A DNA stretch of 64,000 nucleotides from Clostridiales bacterium (GCA_017551625.1 JAFZLF010000024.1:21492-85491), one strand, 5' to 3'; positions 53,027-62,035 are shown, numbered from the stretch's first letter. The notes: a model not told the origin generated them from the sequence alone. Translations and numbers: made by a program.

Positions 53027-53873
53027 CCGCAAAGCGGGAACAACATATACCGATGTCCAGTATGGCGGAGGATTCCTCAAGACTCTCTACGGAACGGCAT
53101 TCGGAAAACTGATCATGCCTGTGATGCTGAGCACCCCCGTATCGAAGATCGGCGGGATCTACACGGATACCTTTCTGTCGCGGATGCATATCGGCAGTTT
53201 TATCCGGAAGAACAACATCAATATGGAGGAATACGAGGAACGGAAATTCCGCTCGCTCAATGATTTCTTCACAAGAAAAGTGAAAGAAGGGCGGCGTCCG
53301 GTAGCAGAAGGCGAAGATGTCTTCGTCGCGCCGGCCGACAGTAAACTCAGTGTCTATCCGATCTCTTCCGACAGCCGTGTTCTCATTAAAGGAAATGAGT
53401 ATTCTGTCGCGGATCTTGTCGGAAGTAAAGAGGTCTGTGACGGGTATCACGACGGACTGTGCCTCGTGTTCCGGCTCTCTGTCGATGATTACCACAGATA
53501 TGCTTTTCCTGCCGATGGGACGGTCGTATCCTACAGGCATATAAAAGGACGGCTCCATACAGTCTGTGATATTTCTTCTGCGCATCGTGTCTATCAGGAA
53601 AACAGCCGCGTCGTCAGTATTCTTCAGACGAAGGCCTTTGAGGAAATGATCATGATAGAAGTGGGAGCTCTGATGGTAGGACGTATCGTGAATCACAAAC
53701 TCGTTTCTTTTCGCAAAGGTCAGGAGAAGGGCTATTTCCGACTGGGCGGATCGACGATCGTGGTGCTCGTGAATCATGGGAAACTCACACTCGATGAGGA
53801 TATCACGGAGCATGTGGGCAGGGATGCGGAAGTGCGTCTCCGATATGGTGAGCGTGTCGGCCGGGCTACTTAA
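53001..53873 (+). CDS. psd: Phosphatidylserine decarboxylase proenzyme
   Basis: Makes phosphatidylethanolamine from phosphatidylserine using a pyruvoyl group formed by self-cleavage. 290 residues; candidate catalytic D112, H165 (DDYHRYAFP) and the cleavage site G250-S251 within LGGST, a variant of LGST. FRSLNDFFTRKVKEG (about 83-97) is also conserved. ATG 53001 lies 26 bases inside the end of the acyltransferase gene and follows AAAGGA. No phosphatidylserine synthase gene is in the window; cdsA at 24 kb feeds the same pathway. Confidence 0.94.
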   Translation: MQSSRQVYDRKAGTTYTDVQYGGGFLKTLYGTAFGKLIMPVMLSTPVSKIGGIYTDTFLSRMHIGSFIRKNNINMEEYEERKFRSLNDFFTRKVKEGRRPVAEGEDVFVAPADSKLSVYPISSDSRVLIKGNEYSVADLVGSKEVCDGYHDGLCLVFRLSVDDYHRYAFPADGTVVSYRHIKGRLHTVCDISSAHRVYQENSRVVSILQTKAFEEMIMIEVGALMVGRIVNHKLVSFRKGQEKGYFRLGGSTIVVLVNHGKLTLDEDITEHVGRDAEVRLRYGERVGRAT

Positions 53874-54474
53874 TGAGATCAGAGATCTCGGGAGCAAGTG
53901 AGAGCGGTTGACGGATCCGAAGATCCTGAAAGAACGTCTTTACGGATGATAGCCATTCGGTATCCAGGCTCGAGATGCCTCCGGCCAGGATAATCATGGA
54001 AAACAGGACCACGTCTCCGTCGATATAGAGACATTCAAACTTCCAGCTCATAGTGTCTGACTGAGTCAAAACGATGAGATGATCCTTACCCTCATCGACG
54101 GAGTGCTTGTCTGTTTTCGTAGTGAGCATGGCCTTTTCTGCCTCGACAAGATCAGAGTAAAATTTGCGCGCGTCCTCTTCTTTCTGATAGTCAGAGTAGA
54201 CTATGTACATCTCATTTATTACTTTTTGGGTGGTTTTGGAATATACCTGAGAGTAATGGTCCAACGGATATCCGGAGGTTTCTAAGTTGTCGATCCTGCT
54301 ATCCATATCGTAAAATCCGGGATCGTCCAGTATGGCTCCGTCTTTTTCTTCCAGATGCAGATCGGAAAGAGCATATTTCTTAAAACTATCCTTGTCCAGC
54401 CGTGGAGACTTCGAGCATCCGGTCAGGCTCAATAGAATAGATAAAATGATAACGATCGACAGATTTCTGCGCAT
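53866..54474 (-). CDS. Lipoprotein of unknown function
   Basis: A 202-residue exported protein with a lipobox LTGC (C20). The mature part has a helix with YSDYQKEEDARKFYSDLVEAEKA followed by beta strands and FECLYIDGDVVLFSMI. The layout resembles the C-terminal domains of the proteins at 57480 and 60762. The start follows GGAGGG. Its 3' end overlaps that of psd by 8 bases (convergent). Confidence 0.8.
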   Translation of the reverse strand: MRRNLSIVIILSILLSLTGCSKSPRLDKDSFKKYALSDLHLEEKDGAILDDPGFYDMDSRIDNLETSGYPLDHYSQVYSKTTQKVINEMYIVYSDYQKEEDARKFYSDLVEAEKAMLTTKTDKHSVDEGKDHLIVLTQSDTMSWKFECLYIDGDVVLFSMIILAGGISSLDTEWLSSVKTFFQDLRIRQPLSLAPEISDLIK

Positions 54475-54539
54475 GTGGCCCTCCGCTTTCGGCTTATAGA
54501 TTCCATGACCTCAATCATAACACAAGAATTCACGGGATG

Positions 54540-54548
54540 TGCTATAAT
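54540..54548 (+). promoter_or_regulatory. Extended -10 promoter of the 54581 lipoprotein gene
   Basis: TGCTATAAT within TGTGCTATAAT; no clear -35. The start codon lies 33 bases after it. Confidence 0.7.
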
Positions 54549-54580
54549 TTCAGTGAAAGAGAAAAGAAAAAGGTGAGAGT

Positions 54581-55651
54581 ATGAAGAAGAGAGTTTCAGT
54601 ACTTCTTGTGTTGTCGATGCTGCTGTCTGTGACGATGGCGCTGGCTGCGTGCAGTAAAGGCGAGGAGACAACGAAGAAAAAGAAAGCGAAGAAGTCAAAA
54701 GAGACGGTCGAGACTTCCGAACCGGATAAGACCGATACGGAACCTTCCGAGAGTCCGAGCAAGGATAGTTCCAGCGATGTCGTTCCTACAGATACGCCCG
54801 AAAGTTCAGATGCCTCTTTCGGAAAGGATTCTGAAGTCTCGAGTATGGTGGACGAGCAGGGGACGATCGTGCAGATCGGACCGCATGAGATCCCGGGATA
54901 CGAATACCGACAGGTAACGGTAGATGAACAGGAGATCATCAATGTAGACGGTCTGGTGATCAAGGTAACAGGATACAGTCTCCAGAACGGCAATGCCCGT
55001 TCCTTCCAGATGAATGTCGATAATCAGACGGGACACCCGATCCTGATCCAGAACGAGATGCTTCGTATCAATGGTTTCGAGATAAGTGGTTTTTTCATTG
55101 AGGAACTGGAGGATCAGACGAATACGGACGTGGACTTTGAATTCTTTATGACGCTCGGGACGGATATCGGAGACTGGGATCCGCGTACTGTGGATATGAA
55201 GTTTTCCGTGGAATATACCGATACAGAGGCCACCTTTAAGACGGATGTCGGAAGTTTCGTGACCTCTCTGGGAGATGAAGAGGCAACCTATGACTTCTCT
55301 TACGGCGCGCCCCTCTTCGATGACGGCACGATGTATGTCTCGGCGATCGACTATAGTACGGATTCTTACGGCGACGGGAAACTTCTCCTGTATATCGAGA
55401 ATAACCGTGATACGACGATGCTCTTCGACCGAGACTATCTCCGTGTAAATGGCATTGATGTCAGCACGCTGATCTATTCTTTCGTGCAGCCGCACAGTAA
55501 GAAGATCGTGACCGTCTACTTCTATAAGAGCAAACTCGATGAACTTAATATCAAGGACGTGAAGACCATCGCGTTGACCATGATGATCCGGGAAGAGGAC
55601 AATTATCAGGATAAGATCTACGGTGAGCCGCTCATCATTAAGTTTGATTAA
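54581..55651 (+). CDS. Lipoprotein with two duplicated beta domains
   Basis: A 356-residue exported protein. The lipobox is LAAC (C24), followed by a Lys- then Ser/Glu/Pro-rich linker to about residue 90. Residues 124-212 and 251-340 are an internal duplication: FQMNVDNQTGHPILIQNEMLRINGFEIS in the first aligns with LLLYIENNRDTTMLFDRDYLRVNGIDVS in the second, suggesting two immunoglobulin-like beta sandwiches. No function is recognised. The start follows AGGTGAG. Confidence 0.8.
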   Translation: MKKRVSVLLVLSMLLSVTMALAACSKGEETTKKKKAKKSKETVETSEPDKTDTEPSESPSKDSSSDVVPTDTPESSDASFGKDSEVSSMVDEQGTIVQIGPHEIPGYEYRQVTVDEQEIINVDGLVIKVTGYSLQNGNARSFQMNVDNQTGHPILIQNEMLRINGFEISGFFIEELEDQTNTDVDFEFFMTLGTDIGDWDPRTVDMKFSVEYTDTEATFKTDVGSFVTSLGDEEATYDFSYGAPLFDDGTMYVSAIDYSTDSYGDGKLLLYIENNRDTTMLFDRDYLRVNGIDVSTLIYSFVQPHSKKIVTVYFYKSKLDELNIKDVKTIALTMMIREEDNYQDKIYGEPLIIKFD

Positions 55652-55692
55652 GCGGTATTTCCGGTTCTTGCCCGAAGTGATGAGGATATGAC

Positions 55693-56325
55693 ATGAAACT
55701 GGTTGATATGACTTGCACCGGTTGTGGTGCCAATGTACAGGTGGATGCGGCTGTGAAGGTCGCGACATGTACTGTGTGCGGCAAGCAGATGCTGATCTCG
55801 CACAGTGGTGAGTATGGTGCGGGTTATGAAGCGGAGATGGGCCGGATCCAGGCACAGCGTGATGCGGAAGAAGCATGGAAACGCGAACGCGAAGAGCGGA
55901 TCCGTAAGGAACAGGAGGAAAAGAAGAGAGCCGCCGAGCAGAAAGAGATGGACCGCATCCGCAGACAGTTGACCAAGGTCTGTATCGCGGAAACGATTAT
56001 CTGTTTTCTCTTCCTGATATCGCCACTTGTTGTCAAAGACGGGGTGTCCGCGACGTGGATCCGTTTCGGTGCGGCCTTTATCCAGCTCGGACTTCTGGCG
56101 GCGATTACTTTCTTCTTCACGAAGGATAAGTACTTCGGTCCGGTGGTGCTCGCGTGTCTGATCTGTTCTGTGTTAAGCTTCGCGACGACATTTCTGGCCA
56201 GTGCGGTCGTGTGGTTCCTGATATTTAATGTGATCAAACTGATCTTCATGATGAGGATCGAGCGTGTCCGTTATTCCTGGAATGAGATACTGCATCAAGT
56301 TATAGGGAGGGAGAACAATGGATAA
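55693..56325 (+). CDS. Zinc-ribbon, coiled-coil membrane protein
   Basis: A 210-residue protein not assigned to a known family. Residues 8-29 form a C-x2-C...C-x2-C zinc ribbon (C8, C11, C26, C29). Residues about 50-95 are a very charged Arg/Glu/Lys helix likely to be a coiled coil. Three to four hydrophobic segments follow between about 96 and 190. Such proteins are common in Clostridia without known role. It overlaps the ADP-ribosylglycohydrolase gene by 8 bases. Confidence 0.75.
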   Translation: MKLVDMTCTGCGANVQVDAAVKVATCTVCGKQMLISHSGEYGAGYEAEMGRIQAQRDAEEAWKREREERIRKEQEEKKRAAEQKEMDRIRRQLTKVCIAETIICFLFLISPLVVKDGVSATWIRFGAAFIQLGLLAAITFFFTKDKYFGPVVLACLICSVLSFATTFLASAVVWFLIFNVIKLIFMMRIERVRYSWNEILHQVIGRENNG

Positions 56326-57475
56326 GGAAAGAATGCCTCAGGAACTGAGGAGCCGTGTAGAAAGAAGCGAGAAACTGCAGGAGCGCATACGCGGATGCCT
56401 CATGGGCGGAGCGATGGGCGATGCGCTTGGCTATCCGGTCGAGTTTATGCAGATCGACAAGATCCACTCCCGATATGGAGAGGCAGGGATCACGGAGTAT
56501 GAGAAAGACCCGGTGTCGAAACAGGCTCTTTTCTCGGACGATACGCAGATGAGTCTCTTTACGGCGAACGGTCTTCTCTATGGCCAGACGGTCTCGGTCC
56601 TTAAGGGAAATGCCGAACCGCCCCGCTATTATGTGTATCTTGCGTATCTTGATTGGCTGGAGACGCAGCGCGGTTCGGAACACGGTGGCAGTATCGGCGG
56701 CATCAGCTGGCTGTCGGATATCAAAGATCTCTGGAACTGCAGAGCTCCCGGCGCGACATGCCTGGATGCGCTCTATTCCGGCGAACGCGGATCTACTGAG
56801 AACCGGATCAATCACAGCAAAGGCTGCGGCGGAGTAATGCGCGTGGCGCCTGTCGGTCTTTTCCTTCGTGATCAGGATGATATGGCTGTGGCGACAGAAG
56901 GCGCGGAGGTGGCGGCGCTTACCCATTCCCATTCTCTCGGATTCATGCCGGCCGCTTTTCTGGCGCATGTGATCAAGAATGCGGTGAACGGGAATGGACA
57001 GGTGAAGTTGAACGATCTGGTCGACAGAGCCAAAGAAACGATAGAAGTGCTTTTTGCGCAGAGAAAGCATCTCGAAGTTTTTATCAGTCTGATCGATAAA
57101 GCGGTGGCACTTGCCGGTAATGACGCGTCTGATGAAGAGAATATCGCAGCGATCGGGGCAGGCTGGTGCGGTGATGAAGCACTGGCGATCTCACTATATG
57201 CGGCGCTCCGCCACGAGGGAGATTTCTCATCGGCAATCATCGCGGCCGTGAATCACAGCGGAGACAGTGATTCAACAGGTGCGATCACGGGTAATATCGT
57301 GGGGGCGATGGTCGGATACGATGCCATCGAGGAAAAGTGGAAAGAAGATCTGGAAATCAAGGAGACGATCCTGGAGATGGCGGATGATCTGTGTTTCGGG
57401 TGCCTCATCGATCCGGAAAGCGGATATGATGATGAGGAGTGGCGCAGGAAATATGTCCGTGAAGGTATGAGGTGA
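56318..57475 (+). CDS. ADP-ribosylglycohydrolase family protein
   Basis: A 385-residue all-helical hydrolase of the DraG/ARH family, which removes ADP-ribose from proteins or other acceptors using two Mg2+. Motifs: RIRGCLMGGAMGDALGYPVEF (about 24-43), FSDDTQMS with D74, D75 and T76, NHSKGCGGVMRVAP (about 167-180) and NHSGDSDSTGAITGN (about 311-325) supplying the other metal ligands. No ADP-ribosyltransferase or nitrogenase gene is nearby. It is translationally coupled to the zinc-ribbon gene. Confidence 0.92.
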   Translation: MDKERMPQELRSRVERSEKLQERIRGCLMGGAMGDALGYPVEFMQIDKIHSRYGEAGITEYEKDPVSKQALFSDDTQMSLFTANGLLYGQTVSVLKGNAEPPRYYVYLAYLDWLETQRGSEHGGSIGGISWLSDIKDLWNCRAPGATCLDALYSGERGSTENRINHSKGCGGVMRVAPVGLFLRDQDDMAVATEGAEVAALTHSHSLGFMPAAFLAHVIKNAVNGNGQVKLNDLVDRAKETIEVLFAQRKHLEVFISLIDKAVALAGNDASDEENIAAIGAGWCGDEALAISLYAALRHEGDFSSAIIAAVNHSGDSDSTGAITGNIVGAMVGYDAIEEKWKEDLEIKETILEMADDLCFGCLIDPESGYDDEEWRRKYVREGMR

Positions 57476-57479
57476 GTAC

Positions 57480-58373
57480 ATGGATCCGAAATTCTTCGAT
57501 GTGCATGATGAAGAAAAGAAAACACCGGAAAATGCTTCGGAAACAGTATCGGAATTGACTTCGGATAAGGTTGCCGTTGCCAACGAGGTAGCACAGGAGG
57601 CTTCGGAGGAGGTATCGGAGCAAGTTCCGGATGAGGTAGCGGAGACGGGCGGTCATGCGCTGGTCGAGGTCATACCCGGTCCGATCCTTTCGCCGGAGAC
57701 GTTATCCGGAACCGATTCTTCCGTGGGATTTCCGAAGACAGTCGAAGATACAGTTCCTTTCTACAAAGATAGAAATTTCTGGAAGAATGTGGTCGTGATC
57801 GCCTGTGCGGTGATCCTTATCGGTGTGATCGCAGGCGTTGTCGGATATATGGCCGGAAAGAAGGGTTCGGATGAGACGACACGAAAGACCAAGACTTCGG
57901 AAGAAGCGGAGACGACGCAGCCGGGTGCTTCAGATGATGCGGGAGATACAAGCGCAGTTCCTTCCGGGAAATTAAGCATCTACGGTCTGCGTGCAGCCTG
58001 CGTGAAGGCGGGTATGACGATCGTGGAAGATGCGGATGCGGCATATGATTTCATGGCGATCGACGGATCGATGAAATTGGTGGTCACGCTGAAAGAGGTG
58101 GGCGAGATCGATTTTGATCAGCTGGTCACGACCATGATCAAGGAGACAACTAATGTGGAAGCAGATAAGCTTATCCGGGCCGGTAATATCGTGCGCTACG
58201 ACGGGCTTCAAGATAAGGAACATGCGGAAAAAGGGTACTGCTTCCTGGAACTGATCTATGTTGACGGACACTATGTGTTCGTACAGGGACTCGGAGAGAG
58301 TGAACAGGATTCAGTTATCCTGAGTGCTAGAAACCTCGCTTCTGCGGTTGAGAAGGAACTGGGACTCAGCTGA
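57480..58373 (+). CDS. Single-pass membrane protein with acidic cytoplasmic tail
   Basis: A 297-residue protein without signal peptide. Residues 1-95 are acidic and rich in Ser, Glu and Val; 103-124 is one membrane helix; the exported part has a Thr/Glu linker (130-160) and a domain (about 163-297) with helices, YDFMAIDGSMKLVVTL and ELIYVDGHYVFVQGL. This domain resembles the C-terminal parts of the lipoproteins at 53866 and 60762. It starts 4 bases after the glycohydrolase gene. No function is recognised. Confidence 0.75.
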   Translation: MDPKFFDVHDEEKKTPENASETVSELTSDKVAVANEVAQEASEEVSEQVPDEVAETGGHALVEVIPGPILSPETLSGTDSSVGFPKTVEDTVPFYKDRNFWKNVVVIACAVILIGVIAGVVGYMAGKKGSDETTRKTKTSEEAETTQPGASDDAGDTSAVPSGKLSIYGLRAACVKAGMTIVEDADAAYDFMAIDGSMKLVVTLKEVGEIDFDQLVTTMIKETTNVEADKLIRAGNIVRYDGLQDKEHAEKGYCFLELIYVDGHYVFVQGLGESEQDSVILSARNLASAVEKELGLS

Positions 58374-58447
58374 AGTCGCGGACCGGAGAACGGGTCTCTC
58401 TCTGACAAATATGTCTATACCGTAAGTATCTTTTCGTAAAGAAGTAC

Positions 58448-58476
58448 TTGCATTTGGTATATTATTGGACTACACT
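58448..58476 (+). promoter_or_regulatory. Probable promoter of the thrS leader
   Basis: TTGCAT 58448-58453, 17-base spacer and TACACT 58471-58476. A second candidate -10 (TATATT at 58458) lacks a matching -35. Confidence 0.5.
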
Positions 58477-58483
58477 AATGAAA

Positions 58484-58744
58484 AATCAAAGATGAAGAAG
58501 AGGACATGTTTCCCGGTTCTTCTGATCAGACAGAGAGAAAGAGTCATAGGCTGTAAACTCTTTTCGGGTATCAGACGGGAAGTACCACCTCGGAGTCGCG
58601 CTCCGGAAAGAATAAGTCCGAGTATGGAGTTGCCGCTGCCTACAAGCGTTAGAAGGGGAAAATGAGTGGTCCGGGTATTGTCCCGGGCAATTAGGGTGGA
58701 ACCGTGCAGCCATGCATCCCTATATGCGGGATGCGTGGTTTTTT
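58484..58744 (+). promoter_or_regulatory. T-box riboswitch controlling thrS
   Basis: The T-box sequence AGGGTGGAACCG is at 58693-58704. Upstream lies a long stem I region; ACC ACC at 58584-58589 (within AGTACCACCT) supplies the likely threonine specifier codon. The terminator arms CCATGCATCCC (58710-58720) and GGGATGCGTGG (58728-58738) are followed by TTTTTT. Uncharged tRNA-Thr should favour the antiterminator and switch on thrS. This fills the 418-base gap before thrS. Confidence 0.95.
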
Positions 58745-58791
58745 GTATTCCGCGGCAAAATCGAAAAACCATAACAAAGGAGGAAAGCAAA

Positions 58792-60570
58792 ATGGTTGAT
58801 TTTGAGATTAATGAAGAGAGAAACAGGTATCGCCACAGTACGTCTCATATCATGGCACAGGCGATCAAGAGACTGTGGCCGGAGACAAAGCTTGCTATCG
58901 GTCCTGCCATTGATGATGGTTTCTACTACGATTTTGACCGTGATGAGGCTTTTTCGGCGGAGGACCTCAAAAAGATCGAGGAAGAGATGAAGAAAATCGT
59001 CAAGGAGAATCTTCCGATTGAGCGTTTCGAGCTTCCGAGAAAAGAAGCGAGAGAACTGATGGAGAAGCTCGGTGAGCCTTATAAGGTAGAACTGATCGAT
59101 GATCTTCCGGAAGATGCGATCATCTCCTTCTACAAGCAGGGCGAGTTTACTGATCTGTGTGCCGGCCCGCATATGGAGTCGACCGGTGAGATCAAGGCGT
59201 TCAAACTTCTTTCCTGTGCAGGCGCTTATTGGAGGGGATCTGAAAAGAACAAGATGCTCCAGCGTATCTACGGTACTTCTTTCCCGGATAAGGAGCAGTT
59301 GAAGGCTTTTGTTGCCGCTAGAGAAGAAGCACTGAAGCGTGATCACAATAAGCTCGGCCGTGAGCTCGAGTACTTCACAACTGTTGACTACATCGGTCAG
59401 GGACTGCCGATCCTGCTTCCGAAGGGAGCACGTGTCGTACAGCTTCTGCAGCGCTGGGTCGAGGATGTCGAGCAGTCCAAGGGCTGTCTTCTGACCAAGA
59501 CACCTTACTTTGCCAAGAGAGATCTCTATAAGATCTCCGGTCACTGGGATCACTATCGTGACGGTATGTTCATCATGGGCGATGCGGATGACGAGACAAA
59601 AGAGTGCTTCGCTCTCCGTCCGATGACTTGTCCGTTCCAGTATCAGGTATTCCTGAACCGTCAGAGAAGTTACCGTGATCTGCCGATGCGATTGACAGAG
59701 ACCTCTACCTTGTTCCGTAACGAGGATAGCGGTGAGATGCATGGTCTGATCCGTGTCCGTCAGTTTACTATTTCCGAGGGTCACTACATCCTGCGTCCGG
59801 ATCAGCTGGAGCAGGAGTTCAGTAACTGCCTCGAACTGGCGAAGTATTTCCTCGGCACCGTAGGACTTCTCGAAGACTGCACTTTCCGTTTCTCCCAGTG
59901 GGATCCGGCAAATCCGAAGAATAAATATGAGGGTACTGCCGAACAGTGGGAAGAAGCCCAGGCTGTCATGAAGAAGATCCTCGACGATCTTGGTCTGGAG
60001 TACACCATCGGTATCGATGAAGCAGCCTTCTACGGACCGAAACTTGATATCCAGTATAAGAATGTATTCGGCAAGGAAGATACACTGGTTACCATCCAGA
60101 TCGATATGCTCCTGGCTGAGAAGTTCGGTATGGAATACATTGATAAGGACGGACAGAAGAAACTTCCGTACATTATCCACAGGACCAGCCTCGGCTGCTT
60201 CGAGAGAACCCTGGCGTACCTTATCGAGAAGTATGCGGGATGTCTGCCTCTCTGGATGGCTCCGGAACAGGTCCGTATCCTGCCTATCGCGGATGCACAT
60301 CTGGATCGTTCGTTCGAGATCCGTGACGCGCTTCGCGCCAAGGGTATCCGTGCGGAGGTCGATGACCGTTCCGAGAAACTCGGTAAGAAGATCCGTGAAG
60401 CGAACATCAATAAAGTCATCTACATGTTTACTGTGGGTGATAAGGAAGTCGAAGAGGGGACCGTATCCGTACGTTCCCGTTTCGAGGGCGATCTCGGCTC
60501 CATGAGCATCGATGCGATCTGCGACAAACTCCTCGAGGAGATTGAAAGTAAGAAAGCTGTGAAGTGCTGA
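58792..60570 (+). CDS. thrS: Threonyl-tRNA synthetase lacking the TGS domain
   Basis: A class II synthetase for tRNA-Thr. 592 residues, about 50 fewer than usual: the N-terminal TGS (ubiquitin-like) domain is missing and the protein starts directly before the editing domain, whose HSTSH (H15, H19) and CAGPH motifs are intact. The catalytic core includes RPMTCPFQYQVF (zinc Cys) and the class II motif 2 stretch FRNEDSGEMHGLIRVRQFT. The anticodon domain is at about 490-592. ATG 58792 follows AAAGGAGG; an upstream open frame runs through the T-box and is not coding. Confidence 0.96.
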   Translation: MVDFEINEERNRYRHSTSHIMAQAIKRLWPETKLAIGPAIDDGFYYDFDRDEAFSAEDLKKIEEEMKKIVKENLPIERFELPRKEARELMEKLGEPYKVELIDDLPEDAIISFYKQGEFTDLCAGPHMESTGEIKAFKLLSCAGAYWRGSEKNKMLQRIYGTSFPDKEQLKAFVAAREEALKRDHNKLGRELEYFTTVDYIGQGLPILLPKGARVVQLLQRWVEDVEQSKGCLLTKTPYFAKRDLYKISGHWDHYRDGMFIMGDADDETKECFALRPMTCPFQYQVFLNRQRSYRDLPMRLTETSTLFRNEDSGEMHGLIRVRQFTISEGHYILRPDQLEQEFSNCLELAKYFLGTVGLLEDCTFRFSQWDPANPKNKYEGTAEQWEEAQAVMKKILDDLGLEYTIGIDEAAFYGPKLDIQYKNVFGKEDTLVTIQIDMLLAEKFGMEYIDKDGQKKLPYIIHRTSLGCFERTLAYLIEKYAGCLPLWMAPEQVRILPIADAHLDRSFEIRDALRAKGIRAEVDDRSEKLGKKIREANINKVIYMFTVGDKEVEEGTVSVRSRFEGDLGSMSIDAICDKLLEEIESKKAVKC

Positions 60571-60603
60571 TCGGACACTTCTCCCGTAAATTGTACAAAA
60601 TAT

Positions 60604-60673
60604 GAAAGAAGCCTTCTCGTGCTTGCCCGTGCACTTTTGCACTGCGGAGCACTTTGAAGGCTTCTTTCTTATT
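60604..60673 (+). terminator. Long inverted repeat after thrS
   Basis: GAAAGAAGCCTTC (60604-60616) and GAAGGCTTCTTTC (60656-60668) are perfect 13-base arms around a 39-base loop that can itself fold. The following T run is weak. Confidence 0.65.
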
Positions 60674-60690
60674 GGTGACTAATCGGTGAT

Positions 60691-60726
60691 AGAAAAGCCC
60701 GGCCTCCGATGTATGGGAGACCGGGC
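60691..60726 (-). terminator. Terminator of the minus-strand lipoprotein gene
   Basis: Arms 60697-60707 (GCCCGGCCTCC) and 60716-60726 (GGAGACCGGGC) pair with one mismatch. Read on the minus strand, TTTTCT follows the stem. Confidence 0.7.
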
Positions 60727-60761
60727 GTATTTCAGGCGTATGGATCTGGTGCTGATCGCGA

Positions 60762-61880
60762 TCAGACTACCGGGATGTCGTAAAGACCGAGATGTTCAAC
60801 GATCTCGAGGTATTCGATCGGCGCATCCTGACCCTGCGCAGAGCTGATGCCGCCAAACAGGAGAGTATTCTCATCGCGGTACAGATAGAGGTCCAGGGTG
60901 ATGTTGCCCATAGAAGCGATGTTCTTTACGATGAAGTGGTGGGTGTTGCCCTGCCATTCATCCTCCATGATACCGTCCAGCGCGATCACGTTCTCGCAGA
61001 ACTGATCGAAGTACATCTGACACATGGAGGAATCGTCAAACTCTGCATAGATGAAGGAAAGATCATCTGCATCGTTGGTGAATTCATAAGCGGTCATTCC
61101 GTTGTTGTTTTCCTCTTCTACATACATGCCCTTTTCGGTGAGGTAGGACTTGATCTCATCAGCAGGAAGGATATGACGATCGACGATGGCCGGAGCCGGC
61201 TGAGTCTCGTGTGTTTCGACGGGCTCTGTATCATTGACCGTAGTGGTCGTAGGCTCATCTGATGTAGTCATTTCGGTCGTCGTGCCGACTGTATCGTCAG
61301 TAGTAACAGTAGCATCCGGTTCTACGTTGCTGCCGTTTTTCAGTGCTTTGGATACGTCGCCGAAAGAATCCATGAGAAGATCGTAGACAGGTGCGTCATC
61401 CGCGATGATCCACTTGTCGTCGTAGCTCATATCCAGCTCGATTTCTTCACTCTTCGTTTTGGCTTTCTTGTTGTTAATGGCATCGACAAGCTCGTCTACG
61501 TCACTGCTGTCGTCAACCGAATCGAGTATTTTCTCAAGATCCACATAGGTGATCTCAACGGTGGCCGTGCCTGTACCTTTCTTCTCCTTGCCTTCCGCAG
61601 CGGTGACTTCGTACTCTACCTTCTCGATATAAGCATTCAGAACATCAAATTCGTCAGACTTCAGATCGAGGTCGGCAAAGGAAGATTCCTCGGCATACTT
61701 GGTGATCTTGCTCAAAGACATGTTGGTGAGCTGTTTGAAATACCCATCAACGGCCTCAACGATTTCTTCGTTTAAATCAGAAGAATCACCGTCGTCCTTC
61801 TTCTTGTCCGAAGAGCATCCACTGAAAAGAAGTGCCACAGACAGTGTGAAAGCGGCAATTCCCATAAATCTCTTTTTCAT
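60762..61880 (-). CDS. Lipoprotein of unknown function
   Basis: A 372-residue exported lipoprotein; lipobox FSGC (C22). Residues about 30-190 are a helical/beta domain of the DUF-type seen in clostridial lipoproteins (AVDGYFKQLTNMSLSKITKY...VEITYVDLEKIL). A Thr-rich linker (about 200-230) leads to a second domain (about 240-372) containing AYEFTNDADDLSFIYAEF and LYLYRDENTLLFGG. The start at 61880 follows AAGGAGA; the frame opens at 61955. No substrate or partner is evident. Confidence 0.8.
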   Translation of the reverse strand: MKKRFMGIAAFTLSVALLFSGCSSDKKKDDGDSSDLNEEIVEAVDGYFKQLTNMSLSKITKYAEESSFADLDLKSDEFDVLNAYIEKVEYEVTAAEGKEKKGTGTATVEITYVDLEKILDSVDDSSDVDELVDAINNKKAKTKSEEIELDMSYDDKWIIADDAPVYDLLMDSFGDVSKALKNGSNVEPDATVTTDDTVGTTTEMTTSDEPTTTTVNDTEPVETHETQPAPAIVDRHILPADEIKSYLTEKGMYVEEENNNGMTAYEFTNDADDLSFIYAEFDDSSMCQMYFDQFCENVIALDGIMEDEWQGNTHHFIVKNIASMGNITLDLYLYRDENTLLFGGISSAQGQDAPIEYLEIVEHLGLYDIPVV

Positions 61881-62006
61881 AATGATCTCCTTGTCTTTTT
61901 CCTTTTTCTGCATAAACTGCAAGAAAATAATATAATGATTCCTTGATAAAAGCAAACCGCAAATTGCACAAATAACAATTTGTATTCCGTTTTTTCTTCT
62001 TTGTTG

Positions 62007-62035
62007 TTGACACGTCTTCCATTTAGAAGTATGAT
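62007..62035 (+). promoter_or_regulatory. Strong promoter of the tRNA gene
   Basis: TTGACA 62007-62012, a 17-base spacer and TATGAT 62030-62035, with the tRNA 5' end 15 bases later. This is the best -35 match in the window together with the infC promoter. Confidence 0.9.

Noticed and set aside
56318..57475. ADP-ribosylglycohydrolase considered as the antitoxin of a toxin-antitoxin pair
   Set aside because: No ADP-ribosyltransferase-like gene is adjacent; the neighbouring zinc-ribbon protein is a membrane protein without such motifs.
58720..60642. A 640-codon open frame on the minus strand opposite thrS
   Set aside because: thrS is certain, and the antisense frame stays open because of codon bias (many GAT, ATC, CGT codons). 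It has no ribosome binding site or family motif.
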